Shown piece after piece: positions 30,942-38,700 of a DNA stretch of 39,918 nt. Position 1 is the first letter of the stretch, and each line of letters opens with the position of its first letter. Under the pieces are notes generated by a model. That model ran no database searches. It was not told the origin of the DNA and saw nothing but the letters and a program-made list of their open reading frames with translations. The stretch is from JBOGHU01 sp050742255 (GTDB lineage Bacteria; Actinomycetota; Acidimicrobiia; Acidimicrobiales; CADCSY01): contig JBOGHU010000033.1 in the NCBI GenBank assembly GCA_050742255.1, forward strand, positions 1-39,918, in the 5' to 3' direction. The translations under genes were made by a program, and so were the position numbers.

Positions 30942-33209
30942 GTGAGCCGGGAGCGCCGGCGGATCCGCGTCACCGGCACCGTGCAGGGCGTGGGGTTCCG
31001 GCCCTTCGTGTACCGCGTCGCCGTCGAGCTGGGGCTGGCCGGCTCGGTGGCCAACGACAGCGCCGGGGTCCTCATCGACGCCGAGGCGGAGGTGGGGGCG
31101 CTCGACGAGCTGGAGCGCCGGCTGGCCCACGAGGCACCGCCGCTGGCCCAGGTGGCCACCGTGACCTCCCAGGCGGTGCCCGTCGGGGGTGGGCCGGCCG
31201 GGTTCCGCATAGCCACCAGCACCGAGAGCGGTGCGCCCCAGGTCCCCGTGAGCGTGGACGTGGCGCCCTGCCAGGCGTGCCTGGCCGAGCTGGCCGACCC
31301 CTACGACCGCCGTTTCGAGTACCCGTTCATCAACTGCACCAACTGCGGCCCCCGCTACACCATCACCCGCCGGGTCCCCTACGACCGCCCCCTCACCACC
31401 ATGGCCCCCTTCACCATGTGCGAGGCGTGCCAGGCCGAGTACGACGACCCCGCCGACCGCCGCTTCCACGCCCAGCCCAACGCCTGCCCCCGGTGCGGCC
31501 CGCAGCTGGTGCTGGCGGACGCGGCCGGCAAGCCCCTGGCCGATGCCGGGGACGCCCTGGAGCAGGCCGCCGGGCGCCTGGTCGCCGGGGAGATCCTGGC
31601 GGTCAAGGGGGTGGGCGGGTTCCACCTGGCGGTGGAGGCCACCGACCACGCCGCGGTGGCGGAGCTGCGCCGGCGCAAGGCACGTGACGACAAGCCCTTC
31701 GCCCTCCTCGTCGCCGACCTCGAGGCGGCCCGGGCCCTGTGCCACCTCGGCCCCCCGGCGGAGGCGGCGCTGGCCTCGCCCCGGCGGCCCATCGTGCTGG
31801 CCCCCCGCCGGTGGGACGCGGGGGTGGCCGAGGGCGTGGCGCCGGGGCTGCCGGAGCTGGGGGTGATGCTGCCCTCGGCCCCCCTCCACCACCTGCTGAC
31901 GGGCCGGGTCGGCCGACCGCTGGTGCTCACCAGCGGGAACCTCTCCGACGAGCCCATCGCCCACGCCGACGACGACGCCTTCACCCGCCTGGGGCCGCTG
32001 GTGGACGCCGTCCTCACCTACGACCGGGCCATCCACATCCGCTGCGACGACTCGGTGGTGCGGGCCGGGGAGGACGGCCGCATCCAGATGGTGCGTCGCT
32101 CCCGGGGCTACGCCCCGGCACCGCTGGCCCTGGCCCACCCGGCCCGCCGCCAGGTCCTGGCCGTGGGCGCCGAGCTGAAGAACACGGTGGCGGTGGCCAA
32201 GGGGGGCTCGGTGTTCGCCAGCCACCACATCGGCGACCTGGAGCACCTGGCCACCTACCGGTCCTTCCTGCAGGCCGCCGAGCACCTCTGTCACCTCTAC
32301 GGGGTGGCTCCCGAGGTGGTGGCCCACGACCTGCACCCCGAGTACCTGTCGACCAAGTACGCGCTGGAGCTCGACCTGCCGGCGCTGGGCATCCAGCACC
32401 ACCACGCCCACGTCGCCTCCTGCCTGGTCGACCACGCCCGTACCGAAGCGGTGCTGGGAGTGGTCTACGACGGCCTGGGCTACGGCCCCGACGGGACCAT
32501 CTGGGGCGGGGAGCTGCTGGCGGCGGACCTGGACGGGTACCGCCGGGTGGGCCGACTCCGCCAAGTCGCCCTCCCGGGGGGGGCGGCGGCCATAAGGGAG
32601 CCCTGGCGCATGGCCCTGGCCTGGGCGCAGCTGGCCCTGGGCGACGAGGTGGCCGAGGCGCTGGGACCCGGCCTCGACCCCAGGTGGGCGGCGGTGCTGG
32701 CCCTCACCGGGGAGGGCCGCAGCTTGCGCACCTCCAGCGCCGGGAGGCTCTTCGACGCGGTGGCCGGCCTGCTCGGGGTCCGGCTGCGCATGACCTATGA
32801 GGGCCAGGCCGCCATCGAGCTGGAGGCCGCGGCCCGGACGGTGCCCGCCGACGCCGAGCCCTACCCCACGGAGGTGACCACGGGGGAGGCGGGGATCCGG
32901 GTGCTCGACCCGGCCCCCATGGTGGCGGCGGTGGTGGAGGACCACCGGGGAGGGGTACCGGTGCCGCTGGTCGCCGCCCGGTTCCACGCCGGCCTGGCCG
33001 CCGGCACCGCCCGTCTGGCCGCCGAGCTGGCCGCCGGGCTGGGCCTGGGCACGGTGGCGCTCTCGGGGGGGGTGTTCCAGAACGCCCGCCTCACCACCCT
33101 GGTGGCCCGGGCGCTGCGGGCGGGGGGGTTGGAGGTCCTGGTCCACCGCCACGTCCCGCCCAACGACGGGGGCATCAGCGTCGGCCAGGCTGCCATCGCC
33201 ACCCGCTGA
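30942..33209 (+). CDS. hypF: HypF, carbamoyltransferase
   Basis: 755 residues, GTG start. Domains in order: acylphosphatase (VTGTVQGVGFRPFVYRVAVE, near 10-90); two zinc fingers (CQACLAELADPYDRRFEYPF, CTNCGP, CEACQAEYDDP, CPRCGP); YrdC-like (LAVKGVGGFHLAVEA, KARDDKPFALLV); and Kae1-like carbamoyltransferase (HDLHPEYLSTKYA, IQHHHAHVASCLVDH, YDGLGYGPDGTIWGGE, ALSGGVFQNARLT). It makes the carbamoyl group from carbamoyl phosphate and ATP and passes it to HypE. Last gene of the hyp run. Confidence 0.97.
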   Translation: MSRERRRIRVTGTVQGVGFRPFVYRVAVELGLAGSVANDSAGVLIDAEAEVGALDELERRLAHEAPPLAQVATVTSQAVPVGGGPAGFRIATSTESGAPQVPVSVDVAPCQACLAELADPYDRRFEYPFINCTNCGPRYTITRRVPYDRPLTTMAPFTMCEACQAEYDDPADRRFHAQPNACPRCGPQLVLADAAGKPLADAGDALEQAAGRLVAGEILAVKGVGGFHLAVEATDHAAVAELRRRKARDDKPFALLVADLEAARALCHLGPPAEAALASPRRPIVLAPRRWDAGVAEGVAPGLPELGVMLPSAPLHHLLTGRVGRPLVLTSGNLSDEPIAHADDDAFTRLGPLVDAVLTYDRAIHIRCDDSVVRAGEDGRIQMVRRSRGYAPAPLALAHPARRQVLAVGAELKNTVAVAKGGSVFASHHIGDLEHLATYRSFLQAAEHLCHLYGVAPEVVAHDLHPEYLSTKYALELDLPALGIQHHHAHVASCLVDHARTEAVLGVVYDGLGYGPDGTIWGGELLAADLDGYRRVGRLRQVALPGGAAAIREPWRMALAWAQLALGDEVAEALGPGLDPRWAAVLALTGEGRSLRTSSAGRLFDAVAGLLGVRLRMTYEGQAAIELEAAARTVPADAEPYPTEVTTGEAGIRVLDPAPMVAAVVEDHRGGVPVPLVAARFHAGLAAGTARLAAELAAGLGLGTVALSGGVFQNARLTTLVARALRAGGLEVLVHRHVPPNDGGISVGQAAIATR

Positions 33210-33246
33210 CGCAGGTGGGCGCAGGTCCCATCCCCTCGTCGTCCGC

Positions 33247-33252
33247 TACCCT
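33247..33252 (+). promoter_or_regulatory. Candidate -10 box (TACCCT) before the cupin gene
   Basis: TACCCT lies 34 bases before the ATG at 33287, in the 77-bp gap after hypF. Same TAnnnT form as other candidates here; no clear -35. Confidence 0.3.
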
Positions 33253-33286
33253 CGGGGAGGTCGGCCCAGTTAGGGGGTGCGTCCCC

Positions 33287-33691
33287 ATGCCCAGCGCGTC
33301 TCGAGACGATCTGCCGGTCGCGTCGTCGACCGAGGAAGGGTACGAGGGCCGGATGGTGCAGTGGGGCGACCACACCGTGGTGTTCGAGAAGATGCCCGGG
33401 GGCACCGACCCGTCCGACTCCTACAAGGGGTTGCCCGACGACCGCTGCCAGTGCCGGCACTTCGGAGTGCTCCAGAAGGGCAAGATGATCATCCGCTACG
33501 GCGACTCGGAGGAGATGGTCACCGCCGGTCAGGCCTACTACATCGAGCCCGGGCACCTGCCCTACATCGTGGAGGACGCCGAGGTGATCGAGTTCACCCT
33601 CACCGAGGAGCTGAAGAGGACCATCGAGGCCGCCGCCCGGAACGCGGCCCAGTCGGGCACGTCGGGCGAGGGCTCGGGGGCCGGCGGCTGA
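33287..33691 (+). CDS. Small cupin-domain protein
   Basis: 134 residues, ATG 33287. Central beta-barrel elements CQCRHFGVLQKGKMIIRYGD and GQAYYIEPGHLPYIVEDAEV match a cupin_2 fold. The first motif has one His and the second one His, so metal binding is possible but not certain. Low-complexity Gly/Ser tail. Convergent with the ABC1 kinase gene, three bases apart. Ligand unknown. Confidence 0.8.
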   Translation: MPSASRDDLPVASSTEEGYEGRMVQWGDHTVVFEKMPGGTDPSDSYKGLPDDRCQCRHFGVLQKGKMIIRYGDSEEMVTAGQAYYIEPGHLPYIVEDAEVIEFTLTEELKRTIEAAARNAAQSGTSGEGSGAGG

Positions 33692-33694
33692 GCC

Positions 33695-34939
33695 CTACTC
33701 GTCGTCGATCATGAACTCGATGAGCCCGGTGTCGGCGAGTATGTCGTAGTCGGGGGCGATCAGGCGGGCGTAGCGCTCGAAGTACAGGATCTGCTTGGCC
33801 AGCAGCACCAGGGAGCTGGGCAGGCGAGCCCCGTGGGGGACGGCCCGCCTCACCGCCTCGGCGAAGACGTCCTGGTAGTCGATCTCGGAGATGGGCTTGG
33901 CCAGGAGGGGCTCGGCCAGCCGCCGGATGGCGGTAGCCGCCGCCGCCGTCGACACGTCGGTGCCGGCCCAGGCGCCGAGCTGGGCCAGGCACCCGGCCAC
34001 CACCTCGAAGTCCCTCCGGTACAGCAGGGCCACCACGCCCCGGCGCACCAGGGCGCGGGTGGCCTCGTCCAGCTCGCCCATGATCCCGAAGTCGAGGAAG
34101 GCGACCCGCCCCTCGCCGTCCAGCATGAGGTTGCCGGCGTGCACGTCCCCGTGGAAGAAGCCGTGCTCGACCGCGGACTCGATCCAGGCCCGCACGCCCG
34201 CCTTGAGCAGGCCGGTGATGTCCAGGCCGGTGAGCTGCATCCCGGTCAGATCGTCCACCTTGACCCCCTCGACCCGCTCCATGGTGAGCACGCCGGGCCC
34301 GGTGCGGTCGCGGTGCACGGCGGGGACGCGGATCCGCTCGTTGGAGCCGAAGGCCCCGAGGTTGGCCGCGTACCGCTCCATGGAGTCAGCCTCGAGCACG
34401 AAGTCCAGCTCCCGGCGCACCGTGGCCACGGCGTCGTCGACGATGGCCACCGGGCTCAGCACCCTCGCTGCCGACCACCACCGCTCGGCCAGCCTGGCTC
34501 CCAGCCGCAGGAGGCGCAGGTCAGCCAGGAAACGGTGCTCGACGCCGGGCCTGCGGACCTTGACCACCACCTGGGAGCCGTCGGGCCGGGTGGCGCCGTG
34601 GACCTGGGCGATGGACGCCGCCGCAAGCGGATCCGCCTCGATGCTCTCGAACAGGGACTCCGCCGGGGCCCCCAGCCCGGCCTCGATGGCGGCACGGATG
34701 GCCGGCCAGGGCTCGGGGGGCGCGGCGTCGAGCAGGTCGCGCAGCTCGTGGGAGATGGCGGGTGGGAAGAGCCCGGGGCTGGACGCCACCACCTGGCTGA
34801 GCTTGATGAACGGGGCGCCCAGGGCCACCACCGCTCGGTGGATGCGGGGGGCCAGGCCCGCGGCGGTGCGGTCCCGGCGGCGCACCAGGCCGGGCCCGAC
34901 GTGGCGGGCCACGGTGGCGCCGATGCGCAGTCCCCGCAC
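33695..34939 (-). CDS. ABC1/UbiB-family (AarF) atypical kinase
   Basis: 414 residues from GTG 34939; coding-like bias continues upstream in frame to about 35020, so the true start may be earlier. FIKLSQVVASSPGLFP is the KxGQ-type motif with Ser in place of Gly; AAASIAQVHGA is the Ala-rich loop; HGDVHAGNLMLD and AFLDFGIMG hold the catalytic and metal-binding residues. Family members act in quinone or lipid metabolism with ATPase-like activity. Follows the flavin reductase gene by 80 bp. Confidence 0.9.
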   Translation of the reverse strand: MRGLRIGATVARHVGPGLVRRRDRTAAGLAPRIHRAVVALGAPFIKLSQVVASSPGLFPPAISHELRDLLDAAPPEPWPAIRAAIEAGLGAPAESLFESIEADPLAAASIAQVHGATRPDGSQVVVKVRRPGVEHRFLADLRLLRLGARLAERWWSAARVLSPVAIVDDAVATVRRELDFVLEADSMERYAANLGAFGSNERIRVPAVHRDRTGPGVLTMERVEGVKVDDLTGMQLTGLDITGLLKAGVRAWIESAVEHGFFHGDVHAGNLMLDGEGRVAFLDFGIMGELDEATRALVRRGVVALLYRRDFEVVAGCLAQLGAWAGTDVSTAAAATAIRRLAEPLLAKPISEIDYQDVFAEAVRRAVPHGARLPSSLVLLAKQILYFERYARLIAPDYDILADTGLIEFMIDDE

Positions 34940-35019
34940 CAGCTCATGGGGCGTCAGCCGCCGGACGGCGGCGTCGCTGAGCCGGGCCGAGGCGGGGTCG
35001 GGGATCCGGGGAGTGGCGA

Positions 35020-36447
35020 TCAGCGTCGGAGCTGGTCGACCAGTCGGGCGGCCGGGACCATCCAGTGGAAGCGCCGGGCGCCGGCGTAGGCGGCCTCGAC
35101 CGCGAGCTGGGCGACCGAGGTCCCCAAGGTCGGGTAGATGTGGACCATCGAGGCCAGCTCGGTCAGCTTGAGGCCCTTGTGCACGGCCAGGGCGAGCTCG
35201 TGCACCAGCTCGCCGGCGGCGGGCGCCAGGAGGTGGGCGCCGACCACCTTCCCCCCCGCCGTCACCACGATGATGGCGCCCGCGGCGTGGCCCTCGGCCC
35301 GGGCCCGGTCGGAGTGCGCCAGGTCGACCCGGTGCACCTCCACCCCCTCACCGTGCTGCTGGCGGGCCTCGGCGGCGGTGAGGCCTACGTGAGCCAGCTC
35401 GGGATCGGTGAAGGTGCACCACGGCACCAGCTCGCTCACCTTGCCCGTCCCGGGGAAGAACATGTCGCGGACCGCCCGGACCGCCTCGTGCCCGGCCGAG
35501 TGGGTGAACAGGAAGCGGCCGGCGGCGTCCCCGGCGGCGTAGACGGAGGGGACCGAGCTGCGCATGCGCTCGTCGACCACCACCCCCTTCGGGGTGGTCT
35601 CCACGCCGAGGCGGTCCAGGCCCAGGCCGTCGAGGTTGGGGGTGCGGCCCACGGCGAGGAGGATCTCCTCCACCTCCCAACGGCGGTGCTCACCGGCCTC
35701 GATCCCCTCGATCACCTTGCTCCCACCCTCGGTGCGCACCCGCTGGATGTCGACCCCGAGGTGGAGCTCGACACCCTCGTCGCGGAGGATCCGGGCCAGG
35801 ATCCCGACCAGGGCGGGCTCGTCGCGGGGGAGGACCTGGTCGAGCTTCTCCAGCACCGTGGTCCGTACGCCGAGGCGGCGGAAGGCCTGGGCCAGCTCGA
35901 TCCCGATGGGACCACCGCCGATGACGCCGATCGAGCTCGGGGCCCGCTCCAGCTCGAAGACGCTGAGGTTGGTGAGGTAGCCGGCGTCGTCCAGGCCGTC
36001 GATGGGCAGGGGCGCAGGTCGGCTGCCGGTGCAGACCAGCACGAAGCGGGCCCGCAGCCGGCGGTCGCCGACGGCGACGGTGTGGGCATCGAGCAGGCGG
36101 GCGTCCCCCCACACCAGCTCGACACCGAGGGCCGCGAACCGGCGGGGGTCGTCGTCGCTGGTGGCGATGTCGTGCTGGACCGCTCGGATCCGCTTCCAGA
36201 CCTGCTCGGTGTCGATCTCGGGCTCGACCGCCGGCAGGCCCCAGCGGTCGGCGGTGCGCATGACGTGGGCGGCCTTGGCCGACGCCAGGAGGGACTTGCT
36301 GGGGACGCACCCGGTCCACAGGCACTCCCCTCCCACCCGGTCCCGCTCGACGACCGCCACCCGGATCGGCAGCGATGCCGCGAACTCGGCGGCCGGCATG
36401 CCCCCCGAGCCCATCCCGATGATGACCAGGTCGAAGCGGTCGGGCAC
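35020..36447 (-). CDS. Pyridine nucleotide-disulfide oxidoreductase (mercuric reductase/Lpd-like)
   Basis: 475 residues from GTG 36447. FAD-binding VIIGMGSGGMPAAEFA, redox-active GGECLWTGCVPSK (C42, C47), NAD(P)-binding IGGGPIGIELAQAFRRLG, YAAGDAAGRF, and a C-terminal dimer domain with VHIYPTLGTSVAQLA. The last motif normally reads HxHPT; a Tyr replaces the catalytic-base His position. Flavoprotein reductase of unknown disulfide or electron-acceptor substrate. Divergent from a small coiled-coil gene. Confidence 0.9.
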   Translation of the reverse strand: MPDRFDLVIIGMGSGGMPAAEFAASLPIRVAVVERDRVGGECLWTGCVPSKSLLASAKAAHVMRTADRWGLPAVEPEIDTEQVWKRIRAVQHDIATSDDDPRRFAALGVELVWGDARLLDAHTVAVGDRRLRARFVLVCTGSRPAPLPIDGLDDAGYLTNLSVFELERAPSSIGVIGGGPIGIELAQAFRRLGVRTTVLEKLDQVLPRDEPALVGILARILRDEGVELHLGVDIQRVRTEGGSKVIEGIEAGEHRRWEVEEILLAVGRTPNLDGLGLDRLGVETTPKGVVVDERMRSSVPSVYAAGDAAGRFLFTHSAGHEAVRAVRDMFFPGTGKVSELVPWCTFTDPELAHVGLTAAEARQQHGEGVEVHRVDLAHSDRARAEGHAAGAIIVVTAGGKVVGAHLLAPAAGELVHELALAVHKGLKLTELASMVHIYPTLGTSVAQLAVEAAYAGARRFHWMVPAARLVDQLRR

Positions 36448-36456
36448 CGGGCAGAG

Positions 36457-36482
36457 CCTACCCTCAGCCACCAGAGGGTAGG
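36457..36482. promoter_or_regulatory. Perfect inverted repeat in a 43-bp divergent promoter
   Basis: CCTACCCTC and GAGGGTAGG with an 8-base centre. Each strand reads TACCCT as a -10-like box pointing to its own gene (36447 minus, 36491 plus). Confidence 0.6.
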
Positions 36483-36490
36483 TTGGGGGA

Positions 36491-36718
36491 GTGAGCGACC
36501 CTCGCATCGAGGACCACGCCGTGGGCGTCGAGCTCCAGCTGACCGAGCTGGTGGAGCAGCGGGAGCGGGCGTTGGTCCAGGGCCGCCACCAGCGGGCAGA
36601 GAGGCTCCAGGTCGAGATCGACGCCCTGCAGGAGGAGCTGGCCCGCACCGCCGAACGGATGGGAGGCTCCTGGGCGCGGCCGGAGATCCGGGCCCACAGG
36701 GCGACCGAGGAGCCCTGA
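36491..36718 (+). CDS. Small coiled-coil protein
   Basis: 75 residues, GTG after GGGGGA. Nearly entirely helical with Glu/Leu/Arg heptads (LQLTELVEQRERALVQGRHQ and EIDALQEELARTAERM). No known family; strong codon bias supports translation. Divergent from the flavin reductase gene through a shared promoter. Confidence 0.7.
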   Translation: MSDPRIEDHAVGVELQLTELVEQRERALVQGRHQRAERLQVEIDALQEELARTAERMGGSWARPEIRAHRATEEP

Positions 36719-36732
36719 CCGGGCCTGGTGGC

Positions 36733-36738
36733 TAGGGT
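36733..36738 (+). promoter_or_regulatory. -10 box (TAGGGT) suggesting a leaderless transcript
   Basis: TAGGGT ends six bases before the ATG at 36745, so the expected transcription start coincides with the start codon. No Shine-Dalgarno is present. Confidence 0.5.
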
Positions 36739-36744
36739 GCGGGG

Positions 36745-37002
36745 ATGGCCCGCGCCACCCCGTCACCGACGCCCAACCCCGACGCCATGAAGTACACGTT
36801 GGACACGACTCTGCCGGCGACGATGAACGTCACCGACCCCGAGGCGGCCCGGGAGAACCCCTTCGTCGCCGCCGTCTTCGCGGCCGGGGGGGTGGCGTCG
36901 GTCTTCGGCACCAACGACTTCGTAACGGTCACCCGCCTACCCGGCACCGACTGGTCAGCCATCACCGCGGCCGTCCAGGCCGCCGCTGCCGAGCACCTCT
37001 GA
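36745..37002 (+). CDS. Stand-alone Nfu N-terminal-domain protein
   Basis: 85 residues. PNPDAMKYTLDTTLP and FGTNDFVTVTRLPGTDWSAI are typical of the Nfu_N domain, which in full-length Nfu proteins precedes a CxxC scaffold domain. Here the CxxC part is absent. It probably interacts with Fe-S biogenesis partners. Likely leaderless. Confidence 0.85.
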   Translation: MARATPSPTPNPDAMKYTLDTTLPATMNVTDPEAARENPFVAAVFAAGGVASVFGTNDFVTVTRLPGTDWSAITAAVQAAAAEHL

Positions 37003-37090
37003 CCCTCCGGGCACCTTGGGGGGAGTCGTCAGCGGGCCGGCGGGGAAGGTTCGGGCCTGTGCGGCTGTCGACGGATCGATCGCGAGGTCG

Positions 37091-37480
37091 ATGCTCTCTA
37101 GGGCACGGGCGTTCAGCGCCTCGTTGACCACCGCCGCGGCGGCACGCGAGTTCCTCCACGGCACCCTCCGGAGCTGGGGGTGCGAGCACCTGGAGGAGGT
37201 GGCGGTCATGTTGGCCAATGAGGTCGTCTCCAACGCCGTGCTCCACGCCCGCAGCGAGGTCGGGCTGTCGGTGCGCCTGGCCAACCACGTCCTCCGTGTC
37301 GAGGTGAGCGACCGCGACCCGTCGTTGCCGCGGTTGCGCCCCCCCGTCGCCGAGGTCGGCACCGGGGGGCGGGGGCTGCTCCTCGTGGACGCGCTGTCGA
37401 GCCGCTGGGGGTCCCGCCCCCACGGGGAGGGCAAGGTCGTGTGGTTCGAGCTGGAGGCCGACGACCAGCCCCGGTGGTGA
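37091..37480 (+). CDS. HATPase-domain anti-sigma-type regulatory protein
   Basis: About 129 residues from ATG 37091; the frame is open back to a TTG at 37016 and the start is uncertain. N-box EVVSNAVLHA, G1 box VSDRDPSLP and G2 box GTGGRGLLLVDALSSRWG mark a Bergerat-fold ATPase of the SpoIIAB/RsbW type. Such proteins bind sigma factors or anti-sigma antagonists. No sigma-factor gene is adjacent. Confidence 0.8.
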   Translation: MLSRARAFSASLTTAAAAREFLHGTLRSWGCEHLEEVAVMLANEVVSNAVLHARSEVGLSVRLANHVLRVEVSDRDPSLPRLRPPVAEVGTGGRGLLLVDALSSRWGSRPHGEGKVVWFELEADDQPRW

Positions 37481-37501
37481 CTGCTAGGTTGGCCGGACCG
37501 G

Positions 37502-37575
37502 GGGCCGTTAGCTCAGCCTGGAAGAGCACTTGCATGACGCGCAAGGGGTCGGGGGTTCGAGTCCCTCACGGCCCA
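37502..37575 (+). tRNA. tRNA-Val (GAC)
   Basis: 74 nt cloverleaf. Acceptor GGGCCGT pairs with ACGGCCC; D stem GCTC/GAGC; anticodon stem CTTGC/GCAAG with loop ATGACGC (anticodon GAC); T arm GGGGG-TTCGAGT-CCCTC with one G-U pair; discriminator A at 37575; no encoded CCA. TAGGTT at 37485-37490 is a likely -10 box. Lower-G+C, island-like sequence follows. Confidence 0.93.
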
Positions 37576-37614
37576 CAAGCCTCTGACCTGCGCCTTTCGC
37601 GATCAGCTTCGTGT

Positions 37615-37631
37615 CATTGTACGAACACCGG
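37615..37631. repeat. Left copy of a 17-bp inverted repeat around the toxin-antitoxin pair
   Basis: CATTGTACGAACACCGG, the exact reverse complement of 38607-38623. It lies in the 142-bp gap between the tRNA and the toxin gene, which otherwise holds nothing recognisable. Confidence 0.85.
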
Positions 37632-37717
37632 CGATGAACACTCGTCCTGTCCCGCGTGCCACCATGCCATGAACGATTGGGCCTGCCGCCAGCCTTCCTG
37701 TTGCGGTGAGGCCCGGT

Positions 37718-38161
37718 TCACTCGCTGGGTTGGCTGTTGTTGGCTGCGGTGACTGTGACGATCTCGCAGCGCATCGCCGCGCCAGACCGCTCGATCCGGG
37801 CGTCGGCGGTGAGCAGTGTGCAACGGTGCCGCTCCGCGGCTGCGACGTAGATGGCATCCGCGTACCGCAGCGACTGCTCGGCGAGTTCCCAGGCTCGATG
37901 GACATCGACCCAAGGAGTCCCCTCGATCGTGATCTCGTAAGACTCGGCGTCCCGCAGGGCTTGTCCGAGATCCTCGGCCCGAAAGGGATGGTCAGGCCGG
38001 TTCGCGGCAGCCTGCAGACCCGACATGACTTCGAAGCCGAAGTGTCCGGGCGCGATCAGTGGTTCCGAGGGCGGTTGGTTCGCCAGAGCGTCGCGAGCCG
38101 CAACGCCTCGTGGCCCTGAGTCGGAAACTGCGTCGATGACGACCGAGGCGTCGACGATCAC
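37718..38161 (-). CDS. vapC: PIN-domain (VapC-type) toxin ribonuclease
   Basis: 147 residues. PIN acidic residues are visible in IVDASVVIDAV (D4), FGFEVMSGL, YADAIYVAAAE and LLTADARI. The start overlaps the antitoxin stop by ATGA. VapC toxins cut tRNA or rRNA when unneutralised. Region G+C is lower than the rest of the window, suggesting acquisition. Confidence 0.88.
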   Translation of the reverse strand: MIVDASVVIDAVSDSGPRGVAARDALANQPPSEPLIAPGHFGFEVMSGLQAAANRPDHPFRAEDLGQALRDAESYEITIEGTPWVDVHRAWELAEQSLRYADAIYVAAAERHRCTLLTADARIERSGAAMRCEIVTVTAANNSQPSE

Positions 38162-38433
38162 CGCTTCGGCCGGTCAACGAGCTGAGACGCCCGCTCAGCG
38201 TGCGCGTCGTCAATAGCGTCCAGTACCGCCTGACGTTCTTCTTCCGGCACTGCGGGTTGGGTACCCAACCGGTCTGCCGTCCGCGCGAGAGCAGCTCGCC
38301 GACGAAGGTATGCCGCCTGAGCGTGCACGGCGTCCCGTAGGTAGTTCTGGAGCGACGTCCCGCGCTCTTTGGCCGCGGCGCGGATCTGCTCGAGATCCTC
38401 CGGCGGCACGTCTCGGATGAGAATGTTGGGCAT
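38158..38433 (-). CDS. vapB: FitA-like ribbon-helix-helix antitoxin
   Basis: 91 residues. MPNILIRDVPPEDLEQIRAA and RGTSLQNYLRDAV are the FitA/VapB-like ribbon-helix-helix; the C-terminal helix should neutralise the toxin. Upstream of the toxin with a four-base overlap, as typical for VapBC. Palindromic AT-rich sequence before the start probably serves as its operator. Confidence 0.88.
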   Translation of the reverse strand: MPNILIRDVPPEDLEQIRAAAKERGTSLQNYLRDAVHAQAAYLRRRAALARTADRLGTQPAVPEEERQAVLDAIDDAHAERASQLVDRPKR

Positions 38434-38443
38434 AGACAGAAGC

Positions 38444-38459
38444 TATCGATACTGATATC
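38444..38459 (-). promoter_or_regulatory. Promoter/operator of the toxin-antitoxin pair
   Basis: TATCGATA (38444-38451) and GATATC (38454-38459) are palindromes 11 and more bases before the antitoxin start. On the minus strand TTGCTT, a 16-base spacer and TATCGAT form a promoter-like pair overlapping them. Confidence 0.5.
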
Positions 38460-38606
38460 AAGAATGCAAGCAATGCCCGGACGGGTCGTTGGCGACCCAA
38501 TGCCACCGTCTCGTGGGTGGATTGTCTCTACCGGTCCTCATCGCCGGCTACCAGCGGCGTGTTCGTGGGCGACAGCGTGATCACCGGGCCAGCGATCACG
38601 GCACAC

Positions 38607-38623
38607 CCGGTGTTCGTACAATG
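38607..38623. repeat. Right copy of the 17-bp inverted repeat
   Basis: CCGGTGTTCGTACAATG, reverse complement of 37615-37631, in the 267-bp gap upstream of the antitoxin. No target-site duplication is seen outside the pair. Confidence 0.85.
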
Positions 38624-38662
38624 CCACCTGGGGTCCACTCGATTCGGACTCGCTCACCGCTG

Positions 38663-38684
38663 CGTATGAAGGTTCGTTCATACG
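38663..38684 (-). terminator. Hairpin after the RibD/DHFR-like gene
   Basis: CGTATGAA-GGTTCG-TTCATACG, a perfect 8-bp stem with a 6-base loop, 16 bases past the stop of the minus-strand gene at 38701. No T-tract. Confidence 0.45.
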
Positions 38685-38700
38685 GTTAGCCGGTCAGTTG

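Noticed and set aside
30855..33152. 765-codon minus-strand frame opposite hypF
   Set aside because: Antisense shadow; no ribosome binding site or family motif.
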